The position numbers and the translations under genes were made by a program. A stretch of 60,165 nt of DNA from Clostridia bacterium (GTDB taxonomy: Bacteria; Bacillota; Clostridia; Oscillospirales; CAG-272), in assembly GCA_017399105.1 (NCBI GenBank), contig JAFQEJ010000020.1, forward strand, positions 1 to 60,165. The letters are read 5' to 3'. Under the pieces are notes generated by a model. The model made no database searches. It was not told where the DNA came from and was given only the letters and a program-made list of their open reading frames with translations. This document shows positions 24,773 through 33,405 of the stretch, one piece after another (position 1 is the first letter of the stretch; each line of letters opens with the position of its first letter).

Positions 24773-26164
24773 ATGATATATGAAAATACGGCACTTGAGC
24801 GTTTTGCCGCGCTTGTTGCGGGAAAGCGGGTTGCGGTGATCGGAGTGGGCATTTCCAACCGACCGCTGATTGACATGCTGCTCGGCGCGGGAGCCATTGT
24901 TACGGCACGGGATCGCAAGACGCGGGAAAAATTCCCTGCTGCCGATGAGCTTGAGGCATTGGGCGTTACGCTTATACTGGGAGAGGAATATCTCGAGGAT
25001 ATTGACGAGGACATTCTCTTCAAGGCGCCGGGTATCCGTTCGGATAAGCCTGAATTGAAAGCTGCCCTTGAGCGGGGAGCGATGCTGACCTCCGAGATGG
25101 AGGTATTCTTTGAGCTCTGCCCCGCGCATATTTTTGCCATCACGGGAAGCGATGGCAAGACGACAACCACCACGCTGACAGCCAAGCTGCTGGAGGCTGC
25201 GGGACACCGCGTATTTCTCGGCGGCAACATTGGCAGACCGCTTCTTCCTCTGGTGGGAGAGATGACACCCGATGATTTTGCTGTGGTAGAGTTATCCTCT
25301 TTCCAGCTGCACTGTATGAAGCAATCTCCCGAGGTGGCGTTGATCACCAATGTCTCGCCCAATCATCTGGACTGGCACACCGGCATGGATGAATACATCG
25401 AAGCGAAAAAGACCATCTTCCGCCATCAGCGCGAAGATATGCGTCTGGTGCTCAATTATGAGAATGAAATTACCCGCGAGATGGCAAAGGAAGCTGCGGC
25501 AGAGGTGACCTACTTCGGGCATAACACCATCGGAGAACCTCAGCATGCTCACGAGGTGATTGAGCGCGACGGTGTGATCTCGCTTGATGGGGAGCGAATC
25601 CTTGACTGCGATGACATTCTCATTCCGGGACGGCACAATGCCGAGAATTATATGGCTGCAATCGCGGCGACGGCGGGGTATGTATCTCCTGAGGTTGTGA
25701 GGGAGCTAGCTTCTTCCTTCGGCGGAGTGGAGCATCGCTGTGAGTTTGTGCGCGAGCTTGATGGGGTGCGCTATTACAACAGCTCGATCGACTCGAGCCC
25801 CACGAGAACGGCGGCGGCACTTTCATCCTTCAAAAGCCGAGTGATCGTTATCTGCGGCGGATATGACAAGCAGATTCCCTTTGAGCCGCTGGGATATACG
25901 CTGAGCCGTCACGCCAAGACTGCGGTGCTGACCGGTGCCACGGCAGGAAAGATCAAGGAAGCGCTCATAGCCTGCCCCGAATACAGCGCAGGTTTGCCCG
26001 AAATCATCGAAGCAGGCTGCTTTGAGGGAGCGGTCGAGGCTGCGAGAGCTGCGGCTGTTCCCGGAGATGTAGTCATTCTCTCGCCGGCTTGTGCAAGCTT
26101 TGACGCTTTTGCGAACTTTGAGGAACGCGGCAATCGGTACAAGGAGATTGTACGCAATTTTTAA
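24773..26164 (+). CDS. murD: UDP-N-acetylmuramoyl-L-alanine--D-glutamate ligase
   Basis: MurD adds D-glutamate to UDP-MurNAc-alanine in peptidoglycan synthesis. The product, about 463 residues, has VAVIGVGISNRPLI, the ATP P-loop TGSDGKTTTTTLTAKLL, ELSSFQLHCM, TNVSPNHLDWH, RHNAENYMAAIAA and YNSSIDSSPTRTAAAL. The ATG at 24740 lies between the -10 box and the expected transcript start, so the ATG at 24773, after GAGATGAT, is preferred and matches the usual family start (ENTALERF). It lies away from any dcw cluster and ahead of the PLP enzyme gene. Confidence 0.95.
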   Translation: MIYENTALERFAALVAGKRVAVIGVGISNRPLIDMLLGAGAIVTARDRKTREKFPAADELEALGVTLILGEEYLEDIDEDILFKAPGIRSDKPELKAALERGAMLTSEMEVFFELCPAHIFAITGSDGKTTTTTLTAKLLEAAGHRVFLGGNIGRPLLPLVGEMTPDDFAVVELSSFQLHCMKQSPEVALITNVSPNHLDWHTGMDEYIEAKKTIFRHQREDMRLVLNYENEITREMAKEAAAEVTYFGHNTIGEPQHAHEVIERDGVISLDGERILDCDDILIPGRHNAENYMAAIAATAGYVSPEVVRELASSFGGVEHRCEFVRELDGVRYYNSSIDSSPTRTAAALSSFKSRVIVICGGYDKQIPFEPLGYTLSRHAKTAVLTGATAGKIKEALIACPEYSAGLPEIIEAGCFEGAVEAARAAAVPGDVVILSPACASFDAFANFEERGNRYKEIVRNF

Positions 26165-26192
26165 AATATTATGATAAATCAGGAGATATAAA

Positions 26193-27437
26193 ATGACAAT
26201 CGAACAACTGAATGTGCTTGCGGCTGAGGCGGATGCTGCCCTTGCCGAGCGTTATGCGAAAATAGATGCGATTTCTCAGGCGAATACCGAAAAGGTACTT
26301 GATTCTTTCCGCAATCACCGTGTGTCCGAAGCGATGTTTATGCCTTCAAGCGGCTATGGCTATGATGATAAGGGACGGGACACGCTGGACGCGATTTATG
26401 CCGATGTGTTCGGTGCAGAAGCTGCATTCGTGCGCCACAACATTGTCAACGGCACCCAGGCTCTGACCATCGGACTTTTCGGGCTTCTGCGCCCCAATGA
26501 CATTCTGCTCTCTGTGGCAGGCAAGCCTTATGACACGCTGGAAGAGGTCATCGGAATCAGCGGTGAAGCGGGAAACGGTTCGCTTGCCGACTTCGGTGTG
26601 GAGTATCGTCAGGTCGATCTGAAGCCGAACGGTGATGTGGACTTTGCAGGCATTGAGGCTCAGCTCTGCGAACGGGTAAAGGTGGTCTTTATTCAGCGCT
26701 CGAAGGGCTATCTTAACCGCCCCACTCTCTCGGTGACACAGATCGGCGAGATTGTAAAGTTTGTGAAAGCGCGCTCGAATGCTTATGTTGTGGTGGATAA
26801 CTGCTACGGTGAATTCGTCGAGACCAGTGAGCCTACGGCGGCGGGCGCTGACATGATCATCGGTTCGCTGATCAAAAATCCGGGCGGCGGCATGGCAGAA
26901 TCGGGCGGATACATTGCGGGAAGCAGACGGGCGGTAGAGCTGGCATCCTACAGACTCACATCGGTTGGTGTCGGTCTTGAGTGCGGTGCCTCCCTCGGTC
27001 AGACAAAGAGTATGTACAAGGGATTTTTCTTCGCTCCTCATGTGACGGCTCAGGCGATCAAGACGGCGGCTTTTGCGGCATACATCTTTGAGGCGCTGGA
27101 CTGTGAAGTAGAACCTTCCTGGCGGGATGACCGCTATGACATCATTCAGGCGGTAAAGCTTGGAGCTGCCGAAAAGCTCTGTGCTTTCTGCCGCGGTATT
27201 CAGTATGCATCGCCGGTGGATTCCTTTGTCACTCCCGAGCCCTGGGCAATGCCGGGCTACAGTGATGAGGTTATCATGGCGGCAGGCACCTTCACACAGG
27301 GTGCATCTATCGAGCTTTCTGCCGACGGCCCACTGAGAGCACCCTACACGGCGTTCTTCCAGGGCGGACTGACCTTTGAATCGGGCAGAATCGGTATTCT
27401 TTCGGCGGCAAAGGAGCTGCTGAAGGTGATGCAGTAA
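26193..27437 (+). CDS. Methionine gamma-lyase family protein (YnbB-like PLP enzyme)
   Basis: The 414-residue product is a PLP-dependent enzyme of the family annotated as Met_gamma_lyase/aluminium resistance protein. The start region has FMPSSGYGYDDKGRDTLD. FVRHNIVNGTQALTIGLFGLLRPND is the cofactor phosphate region, and VVDNCYGEFVE carries the PLP-contacting Asp. GSLIKNPGGGMAESGGY has the Schiff-base Lys, and GPLRAPYTAFFQGGLTFE is also typical. Its true substrate is not settled. An AGGAGA site precedes the ATG, and it follows murD by 28 bases, so the two may be co-transcribed. Confidence 0.9.
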   Translation: MTIEQLNVLAAEADAALAERYAKIDAISQANTEKVLDSFRNHRVSEAMFMPSSGYGYDDKGRDTLDAIYADVFGAEAAFVRHNIVNGTQALTIGLFGLLRPNDILLSVAGKPYDTLEEVIGISGEAGNGSLADFGVEYRQVDLKPNGDVDFAGIEAQLCERVKVVFIQRSKGYLNRPTLSVTQIGEIVKFVKARSNAYVVVDNCYGEFVETSEPTAAGADMIIGSLIKNPGGGMAESGGYIAGSRRAVELASYRLTSVGVGLECGASLGQTKSMYKGFFFAPHVTAQAIKTAAFAAYIFEALDCEVEPSWRDDRYDIIQAVKLGAAEKLCAFCRGIQYASPVDSFVTPEPWAMPGYSDEVIMAAGTFTQGASIELSADGPLRAPYTAFFQGGLTFESGRIGILSAAKELLKVMQ

Positions 27438-27469
27438 CAGTTAATCTATTCGTACAGGAGTCGGGCATC

Positions 27470-27802
27470 ATGAAAAAATGGGTCGTTGAGGATTGGGAAT
27501 TCGAGCTAACTGCCATTGATGGCAAAGCAGCAAACTGCAGGCTTGGTATCGAACGGGGAGACAGATTTGTCTTTTCTTATGAGTGTCCTGCGGGCATATG
27601 TCCCAGAGTAATGAACGAGCTGTTCACATGGTGCGAGGTGATCCGGTGCGGCGGCGACTTTACATACAGAGGCATGAAGAATAAATACGAGATGGATTTG
27701 GACTGCCCCTGCAGATGCATCAAATTCCATCTTAAGGCGATTCCTGTTAACAGAGACGAAAACGGAAATCCGAAGCCGAACAATCCGAAACCGAAGGATT
27801 AA
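27470..27802 (+). CDS. TIGR04076 family protein
   Basis: The 110-residue product is a small Cys-rich protein of the TIGR04076 type. It has CRLGIERGDRFVFSYECPAGICPRVMNEL, then WCEVIRCGGDF and a final DLDCPCRCIKFHLKAIP. Cysteines in PAGIC and CPCRC suggest metal or cofactor binding, but no function is known for the family. The C-terminal tail is rich in Asn, Pro and Lys. The AGGAG site is eight or nine bases before the ATG. It follows the PLP gene by 32 bases and ends at a strong terminator. Confidence 0.75.
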   Translation: MKKWVVEDWEFELTAIDGKAANCRLGIERGDRFVFSYECPAGICPRVMNELFTWCEVIRCGGDFTYRGMKNKYEMDLDCPCRCIKFHLKAIPVNRDENGNPKPNNPKPKD

Positions 27803-27829
27803 GACTCGGATAGATCAGCAAAAGTATAA

Positions 27830-27866
27830 CGGCAGAGTATGCGGAATTCATACTCTGCCGTTTGTA
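27830..27866. terminator. Bidirectional terminator between converging genes
   Basis: CGGCAGAGTATG pairs perfectly with CATACTCTGCCG around a 7-base loop, followed by TTTGTATTT on plus and TTATACTTTT on minus. The minus-strand GH27 gene ends at 27868. Confidence 0.88.
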
Positions 27867-27867
27867 T

Positions 27868-29295
27868 TTATTTCAGGGTTACGATACGAACGGTATGGGG
27901 AGCCATTTCAAATTTCACCTCATCTGCTTTTCCGAGATCGCGCTTTGCCCATGCATCGCGGATGTTTACAACTCTTGCGGATGTATATGTAAGTTTTTTC
28001 GTCTCGTCGCTGAGGTTGAAGAGGGCGACAGCCTCGCTGTCAGACGAGAGCGGTTTACGGTAGATGCCGGTGAGCTGGGTTTCTCCGTCCATAATCTCTT
28101 CGACGGCAATGGCGCCGGGGTGATAAACATTCTGATTAATGGCAATGATCTCATCGTTTGTCAGAACCGCCATTTCAAAATCGGTAAGCGCATCCAGACG
28201 GCAGCTGATCTGGATGGGCGAGTTGAAGAAGGCGCGGGTCGAGAAGGAGAAGATGATCTCATCCTCAGTGAGGGTACAATCGCTGTGCATCATCTGACCG
28301 ATCTCCAGCATATCAAGGTCGCAGAAATGGCCGCACTTCATTTTGTCATGCCAGAATCTGCCCGCTTCAAACAGCTGCTTGACGGTTGCCCAGTCGCCCT
28401 TTGAGTCGGGGCAATGACGCCAGGAGGTACAGGTCTTTGCCCAGTAGTCAGCAAACTTCGGCTGAGCATGAACGGTACAGCAATAACCGAAATCACGGTC
28501 GGTTTTGAGCAGACCTTCCTTCATTTTTCCGGCATTGACAGGCTCGCAGGGGGACCAGTCATATTTGAGGTAATCGACGCCCCATTCCGCCCACTGCATG
28601 GCGTTGGCTTCTTCACGGTGATCGATGCCGATACCGCCGTTATGGGGAGGATAGTTTGGGTCTGGTTCGCCTCTTGTGCATCCGGGGAGTCCGGGCTTGG
28701 ACTCGGGAAGTCCCCACGCATTGAGGAAGGGGGTGGAATAGATACCGCCCTTGAGTCCGTGGGAGTGGATATGGTCATACATGCCCTTCATATCGGGGAA
28801 GCGTTCATTGGGCATGATGGCATCGTATTTTCCGCCGTAGGCCCCCTGCCAGGAGGAATCAAGATTGATATAGCCGTAGCCGCAGTCGGCAAGTCCGGTT
28901 TTGACCAGCAGATCGGCTGCTTCGCGGATTTTCTCATCGTTTACGGTGTAGAGCCAGGCATTCCAGCTGCACCAGCCCATAAGCGGTGTCTGAAGCACAC
29001 AGTCCTCGCCGATAAGCAGCATAAGTGCTGCGCTGTCGCTGCCCTCGGCATTGGATGCGGTAATTTGAAGTGAATATTCCCCCTTTTCCGCTACGCTGCC
29101 GGTGATGATACCACGCTCGGAATCAAGGGTGAGTCCTGTCGGAAGATTTTCAACTGCAAAGCGGATGGGGCGTGCGCCGGTGGCAGGAATACGGTAACGA
29201 ACAGGCTTGCCTGCAGAGGCACCGTAGATGCCTGGAATACGAAGCTTGGGAACACCTGCAAAAAGTGCGAAAAATGCAATTTCGGTTATACGCAT
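27868..29295 (-). CDS. GH27 alpha-galactosidase-like enzyme with N-terminal Ig-like domain
   Basis: The 475-residue product begins with a He_PIG-type Ig-like domain (about 20-95): GKPVRYRIPATGARPIRFAVENLPTGLTLD. A family 27 barrel follows: LMGWCSWNAWLYTV, YGYINLDSSWQG, HSHGLKGGIYSTPF. VDYLKYDWSPC contains the expected nucleophile Asp. The usual acid/base region GHWNDPDML is replaced by GHFCDLDMLEIG. It should hydrolyse alpha-galactosides or alpha-N-acetylgalactosaminides. No convincing signal peptide is seen. An AGGAGG site lies seven bases before the ATG, and the deacetylase gene is 20 bases upstream, so they form an operon. Confidence 0.88.
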   Translation of the reverse strand: MRITEIAFFALFAGVPKLRIPGIYGASAGKPVRYRIPATGARPIRFAVENLPTGLTLDSERGIITGSVAEKGEYSLQITASNAEGSDSAALMLLIGEDCVLQTPLMGWCSWNAWLYTVNDEKIREAADLLVKTGLADCGYGYINLDSSWQGAYGGKYDAIMPNERFPDMKGMYDHIHSHGLKGGIYSTPFLNAWGLPESKPGLPGCTRGEPDPNYPPHNGGIGIDHREEANAMQWAEWGVDYLKYDWSPCEPVNAGKMKEGLLKTDRDFGYCCTVHAQPKFADYWAKTCTSWRHCPDSKGDWATVKQLFEAGRFWHDKMKCGHFCDLDMLEIGQMMHSDCTLTEDEIIFSFSTRAFFNSPIQISCRLDALTDFEMAVLTNDEIIAINQNVYHPGAIAVEEIMDGETQLTGIYRKPLSSDSEAVALFNLSDETKKLTYTSARVVNIRDAWAKRDLGKADEVKFEMAPHTVRIVTLK

Positions 29296-29315
29296 GATAA
29301 ATCCTCCTGCTGTGA

Positions 29316-30155
29316 TTACGAAAGCGAGATTGTTTTGCCTGCAGGTACACAGAAGGTTCTGCGGTCGCGCTCCAGCCAGATATCAATACCCGAAGGATTA
29401 TGTACCAGCTCCCCGTCACAGCTGAAGCTGAGGGCGCGGTATGCTTCGATGTAGTCGTGAATCTCAATGTTTGTGGCGTACCAGACATCCTCTTTGCCTG
29501 CTGCCTTATCGCAGAAGGCTTCGATGTGCCCCCAGTTTCCGGCTGCATCAAACTCGTAGGAGTGTCCCCAGACATAGAAGAGCCAGGGATTGCGGTCATA
29601 GGGCAGTTGATCGGGCGAGTCGTTGTTGAAGCTGTCGGCAAACTCCATGATGCGTGCGTCATTGTGATGGCAGGTCGGATGCCACTGGAGCCAGTCGGAG
29701 GGGAGACCGAAATTGCCTGTAGAGACTGTGGTGCGCGAGTATGCGATACCTGCCGCCTTTGCCATCTTGATGGAATCGGCATTATAGGTACCCCAGGGAT
29801 AAGCCATACCGCGGACAATGCTGCCCGTAATCTTCTCCAGGTTGCATCGATCGGTGAAGATCTCATAGAGTGCGCGATCATCGGTGAGTTTTTCGAGAAA
29901 GTCATGGGTCAGTCCGTGGCAGGCAACCTCATGACCGCCCTTTTTGTATTCGGATGCAATCTGTTCTGCGGTGAGGATATGCTGAAGATCGTTGTAGACC
30001 TTTCCAAGAGAGGCGCTGTTGATATTGAAGGTACCCTTCATACCGTGAGCATTGAAGATTTCCATGAGGCGAAGGTCCTGGGTTACGCCGTCGTCATAGC
30101 TGAAGGTGAGAGCTTTGGGCTTGCCGCCAAAAAAGCGCATGAATGTTCTGGACAT
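29316..30155 (-). CDS. Polysaccharide deacetylase family protein (CE4/NodB-like)
   Basis: The 279-residue product has the NodB opening ALTFSYDDGVTQDLRLMEIF, where YDD holds the catalytic and metal Asp residues. ASEYKKGGHEVACHGLTHDFL provides the metal-binding His pair, and MAYPWGTYNADSIKMAKAAGI and FYVWGHSYEFD follow. Such enzymes remove acetyl groups from N- or O-acetylated glycans. It lacks a signal peptide and is co-transcribed with the GH27 gene, which suggests intracellular work on an acetylated galactoside. An AAGGAG site is eight bases before the ATG. Confidence 0.9.
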   Translation of the reverse strand: MSRTFMRFFGGKPKALTFSYDDGVTQDLRLMEIFNAHGMKGTFNINSASLGKVYNDLQHILTAEQIASEYKKGGHEVACHGLTHDFLEKLTDDRALYEIFTDRCNLEKITGSIVRGMAYPWGTYNADSIKMAKAAGIAYSRTTVSTGNFGLPSDWLQWHPTCHHNDARIMEFADSFNNDSPDQLPYDRNPWLFYVWGHSYEFDAAGNWGHIEAFCDKAAGKEDVWYATNIEIHDYIEAYRALSFSCDGELVHNPSGIDIWLERDRRTFCVPAGKTISLS

Positions 30156-30211
30156 GATGATAACTCCTTATATGTACATGATGATAGGAAGCGAAGTATT
30201 TCAATAAGTCC

Positions 30212-30240
30212 ATTATAACCTGTTTGGGCTTATTTGGCAA
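30212..30240 (-). promoter_or_regulatory. Sigma-A promoter of the deacetylase-GH27 operon
   Basis: On the minus strand TTGCCA (30240-30235) and TATAAT (30217-30212) are 17 bases apart. Confidence 0.8.
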
Positions 30241-30326
30241 TGGATTTTTTTCATTTCGAAATATTTTCATTATCCAGAAAAATTTGATAATAAAAAAATG
30301 ATCCCATATAAAACGGAGATTCACTG

Positions 30327-31382
30327 TCATAGTGTCATGAGCGGCTTGAAATCATCTCGGTCACGGAGTGAATCAAATTCCTTCCACGACAGATATTCCC
30401 TGAAATCATCGGTCATGGTTGACATACCGCTCCAGCAAACCTCGGAAGAATCGAAGGACAGCCTGTTGAATATGGTACATGTATAGGGGATCGGTGAGAA
30501 CTTTCCCCTTTCATACATTTCTACAAACCGAACAGCATGCTCATGGGATTTTCTGAGAGCAGAAATGGCTTCATCCTCTCTGTTTTCACCTGCAAGGCAC
30601 TGTGCTTGCCAGATATAATTGTGCATCAATGCTTCGTGGAACCACAGGTAATTTCCGTCGTCAATCACCGTTTTGATGATTCTTTCGGCGGCTTGTATGG
30701 AGGCAAGACTGTGCTTTCCCCACTCAAGCTCTCCGACCAGATCGGAAAGCTTTCTCATAATCTTCTTCTGGCGGTGCTCCTCCCATTCTTCACCTGACAG
30801 GCACCAGGACAGCAATTCATCCGAGTCGGGATGCTGTTTGGCGTAGGCAATCGCTTCCTCTCGCCTGCCGATATTGGGAAGATTCATCACGATGCCATAG
30901 AGTGCGGCATTTCTGATGTCAGCATCCTCACAGTCCTCGATAATTCTCTCGTAATATCTTACGGCATTCTCAAAATGCACATGTTGATCCGAGCTGCCTC
31001 GCTCACAGTTATGAATAGCATAAGAGGATTCCGCATCGGCAAGCCACGTGAGGTATTCAAAATTCCCGGGGTATTCCGCCGCGGCAGCCTGTGAAATCTC
31101 ATACCGTTTGGCAGTGTTGCCTGTCTTCCATGTCTCATCGTAAAGCGCTTGAAGTTCCTTCTGATGCTGATCCTCCGTACCATCTGCAATCCCGAACAGC
31201 TCGTCTGTCGACACACCGAGAAGCCGAGCCAACGGGACAATCATCGACAGATCGGGGTAGGCTGCTCCCGTTTCCCATTTCGAGACAGCCTGAAAGGATA
31301 CATTCAGATACTCTCCCAGCTTTTCCTGGGTCAGGTCCATCTTCTTCCGAAGCTCTTTGATTCTCAGTCCAATATGTTTCAT
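30327..31382 (-). CDS. XRE-family transcriptional regulator with C-terminal helical (TPR-like) region
   Basis: The 351-residue product starts with a helix-turn-helix of the XRE type: IGLRIKELRKKMDLTQEKLGEYLNVSFQAVSKWETGAAYPDLSMIVPLARLLGVSTDEL. From about residue 75 it is all-helical with pairs resembling tetratricopeptide repeats (for example WLADAESSYAIHNCERG and AALYGIVMNLPNIGRREEAIAYAKQHP). This suits peptide or protein sensing. Regulators with this build are common in Clostridia, and their ligands are mostly unknown. An AAAGGAG site is eight bases before the ATG. No terminator was seen after it. Confidence 0.9.
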   Translation of the reverse strand: MKHIGLRIKELRKKMDLTQEKLGEYLNVSFQAVSKWETGAAYPDLSMIVPLARLLGVSTDELFGIADGTEDQHQKELQALYDETWKTGNTAKRYEISQAAAAEYPGNFEYLTWLADAESSYAIHNCERGSSDQHVHFENAVRYYERIIEDCEDADIRNAALYGIVMNLPNIGRREEAIAYAKQHPDSDELLSWCLSGEEWEEHRQKKIMRKLSDLVGELEWGKHSLASIQAAERIIKTVIDDGNYLWFHEALMHNYIWQAQCLAGENREDEAISALRKSHEHAVRFVEMYERGKFSPIPYTCTIFNRLSFDSSEVCWSGMSTMTDDFREYLSWKEFDSLRDRDDFKPLMTL

Positions 31383-31510
31383 GCGGGTTGCTCCTTTGTA
31401 AAATGATGAGCGTATGCCACTCTCACAAATAGTATATCACAAAATCGGAAAGAGGCAATAACCTGTCTCTCGATCATCATTCAACCCGCATTCGAATTTT
31501 TAATCTGCCG

Positions 31511-32317
31511 CTACATCTGCTTGCGTATCCGCTCGAGCGCGCCCTTTTCCAGACGGGAAACCTGTGCCTGGGAGATGCCTATCTCAGCGGCAATTTCCAT
31601 CTGAGTGCGCCCTTTATAGAAGCGCATGTCGATGATGGCACGCTCACGCTCGGAAAGATGCTTCATGGCTTCCTCAAGGGCGATATCTTCCAGCCACAGC
31701 TCATCATTATTGTCGGGATCGCGCACCTGATCCATAATATAGATGGAATCGGAGGAGGAGGCGTCGTTGTAGACCGGCTCGAAGAGGGAGACCGGCTCAA
31801 CAATCGCGTCAAGGGCATTTACCACATCGGAAGTCTCCACCTTTTCGCCGTCCTCGCGGAGCTTCGCGGTAATTTCATCTACTGTTGGCTCATGGGTGAG
31901 GGTACGTGAGAGCGTTTCACGCACCTGCAGGGCTTTATAGGCAAGATCGCGCACCGAACGCGAGACACGGATGGCATTGTTATCGCGCAGATAACGGCGC
32001 AGCTCACCGATGATCATGGGGACGCCATAGGTGGAAAACTTAATTTTTGAATCGCTGAGATAGTCGGGATCAAAGTTGTCGATCGCCTTCATAAGTCCGA
32101 TGCAGCCTACCTGGAAGAGGTCGTCCATACTCTCTCCTCTCCCCGAAAAGCGCTGAATTACGCTGAGGACAAGACGGAGATTGCCGCGGATCAGGCGATC
32201 TCTCGCCATGGTATCGCCGCTCTTTGCCTTGATAAGCAGCTCGGATGTTTCATCGCTTGTCAGACGCTCGAGGGTCGATGTATTGACACCGCATATTTCA
32301 ACTTTATTATAATACAA
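31511..32317 (-). CDS. sigG: RNA polymerase sporulation sigma factor SigG
   Basis: The 268-residue product matches sigma-G, the late forespore sigma factor. NKVEICGVNTSTL is the anti-sigma-contacting N-terminus typical of SigG. Region 2 is GNLRLVLSVIQRFSGRGESMDDLFQVGCIGLMKAIDNFD, then KFSTYGVPMIIGELRRYLRDNNAIRVSRSVRDLAYKALQ. Region 4 ends TQMEIAAEIGISQAQVSRLEKGAL. The initiator is TTG at 32317-32315, with GGAGG at 32329-32325 seven bases upstream. That Shine-Dalgarno lies inside the 3' arm of a 13-bp hairpin, and a sigma-F-type promoter overlaps the hairpin. The upstream neighbour is an LRR protein gene, not sigE as in Bacillus. Confidence 0.97.
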   Translation of the reverse strand: MYYNKVEICGVNTSTLERLTSDETSELLIKAKSGDTMARDRLIRGNLRLVLSVIQRFSGRGESMDDLFQVGCIGLMKAIDNFDPDYLSDSKIKFSTYGVPMIIGELRRYLRDNNAIRVSRSVRDLAYKALQVRETLSRTLTHEPTVDEITAKLREDGEKVETSDVVNALDAIVEPVSLFEPVYNDASSSDSIYIMDQVRDPDNNDELWLEDIALEEAMKHLSERERAIIDMRFYKGRTQMEIAAEIGISQAQVSRLEKGALERIRKQM

Positions 32318-32321
32318 AATA

Positions 32322-32371
32322 AAACCTCCAAACGACAGATCGCTGATTCCAGTATTGCCGTTTGGAGGTTT
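32322..32371 (-). terminator. Hairpin: terminator of the LRR gene that also buries the sigG ribosome site
   Basis: On the minus strand AAACCTCCAAACG (32371-32359) pairs perfectly with CGTTTGGAGGTTT (32334-32322) around a 24-base loop. TTTTATTTTG follows, so it can terminate LRR-gene transcripts. The 3' arm contains the GGAGG of sigG. Confidence 0.85.
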
Positions 32372-32380
32372 ATGTTATGC
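32350..32380 (-). promoter_or_regulatory. Sigma-F-type promoter for sigG
   Basis: On the minus strand GCATA (32380-32376) and GGCAATACTG (32359-32350) are separated by 16 bases. This fits the sigma-F consensus GYATA then GGnnAnAnTR exactly. Start of transcription would fall near 32343, inside the hairpin loop. Confidence 0.7.
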
Positions 32381-32410
32381 GATTATGGAGATGCTAATTT
32401 ATACCACAGG

Positions 32411-33253
32411 TCATTTGCGTTTGCCCGATCTGTATACACGCAGACAGACATATCCCGCAATACCGATGGCAGCGGCGAGGACAAACATGAGAATCACATG
32501 GAAGAGGAAGGTATCGGTGAAGCCCAGGGCAATGCCGTTGGTCTTTGCATAGTCGATTGCATAAGCATTATCGCCCGCGTCAAAGATCAGACGTTCACAG
32601 CCCATGAACACATCGTAGCCGATCTCGGAAAGTGATGCGGGGATGGCAAGCTCACGAATGCGAACGCAGCCCTCAAAGGCGAAATCACCGATCGAAACAA
32701 CACTGTCGGGAAGCATTATGGTATCCAGCTTTTCACAGCTGCGGAAGGCTGATTCGGGAATTGATGTAATACCCGAAGAAAGAACAATCGTATGAAGGTT
32801 GGGGCAGCCCTCACAGAAGGATGCGCCGAGGGTGGTAATGCTGTCGGGCAGGGTAAGCATCTCAAGGGTGGTATTCTGCGCGAAGGCATCTTCGGCAACA
32901 GCGACAACGCTGCCTCCATTGATCGATGAGGGAATCACAAGCTCCTCCAGATAGCCGCTGTAGCCGGTGATGATCACCTGTCCGCTCAACGGATCGGTAT
33001 AGAAGAGCACACCGTCGGCGGTTTCCTTCGATTTATCGCGCTCCAGCGTGAAGGTGGGCGTTGTGACGAGAGGGGCGGTTTCTTCCTCAGGCTCCGGAGT
33101 CGGCTCGGGTACGGGAGTCTCGAGAGCCTCGGTCTGCACCTCAATTTCGGGTGCTTCGGAGGTCTCGCCCTCCTGAGCACTGAGCGGCAGGCTGAGCAGG
33201 ATGGCAAGAAGGAAAACTGCGGTATATCGGATGAATGTTCGGGCGGATTTCAT
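32411..33253 (-). CDS. Leucine-rich-repeat (BspA-like) surface protein with C-terminal membrane anchor
   Basis: The 280-residue product has a signal peptide (about residues 8-26, SLPLSAQEGE) and a Glu/Pro/Thr linker at about 30-65. Then come five or so LRR_5/BspA-type repeats of 22-23 residues. The units follow the pattern LxxIxLPDSVxxIGxxAFxxCxxL, for example LTLPDSITTLGASFCEGCPNL and IMLPDSVVSIGDFAFEGCVRI. A C-terminal membrane segment (about 252-272) and a basic tail YRSGKRK end the protein. Such repeats mediate binding at the surface. An ACGGAG site precedes the ATG. sigG lies downstream behind a hairpin. Confidence 0.88.
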   Translation of the reverse strand: MKSARTFIRYTAVFLLAILLSLPLSAQEGETSEAPEIEVQTEALETPVPEPTPEPEEETAPLVTTPTFTLERDKSKETADGVLFYTDPLSGQVIITGYSGYLEELVIPSSINGGSVVAVAEDAFAQNTTLEMLTLPDSITTLGASFCEGCPNLHTIVLSSGITSIPESAFRSCEKLDTIMLPDSVVSIGDFAFEGCVRIRELAIPASLSEIGYDVFMGCERLIFDAGDNAYAIDYAKTNGIALGFTDTFLFHVILMFVLAAAIGIAGYVCLRVYRSGKRK

Positions 33254-33285
33254 GGATTTTTCTCCGTTCTTGAGTTGATACTGCT

Positions 33286-33314
33286 ATGATAGCAGATTAT
33301 GGGGAGAAATGCAA
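33286..33314 (-). promoter_or_regulatory. Sigma-A promoter of the LRR gene
   Basis: On the minus strand TTGCAT (33314-33309) and TATCAT (33291-33286) are 17 bases apart. Confidence 0.65.
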
Positions 33315-33333
33315 CCTATATTTTGAAAACCTC

Positions 33334-33362
33334 TTGTTAAAACGGCAGGATTTTAGTATAAT
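33334..33362 (+). promoter_or_regulatory. Sigma-A promoter of the M55 peptidase gene
   Basis: TTGTTA (33334-33339) and TATAAT (33357-33362) are 17 bases apart, 44 bases before the start codon. Confidence 0.75.
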
Positions 33363-33405
33363 AGTATAATAAAAGCAAGAAAATGTTTATTGCGAGGTCA
33401 GAATC

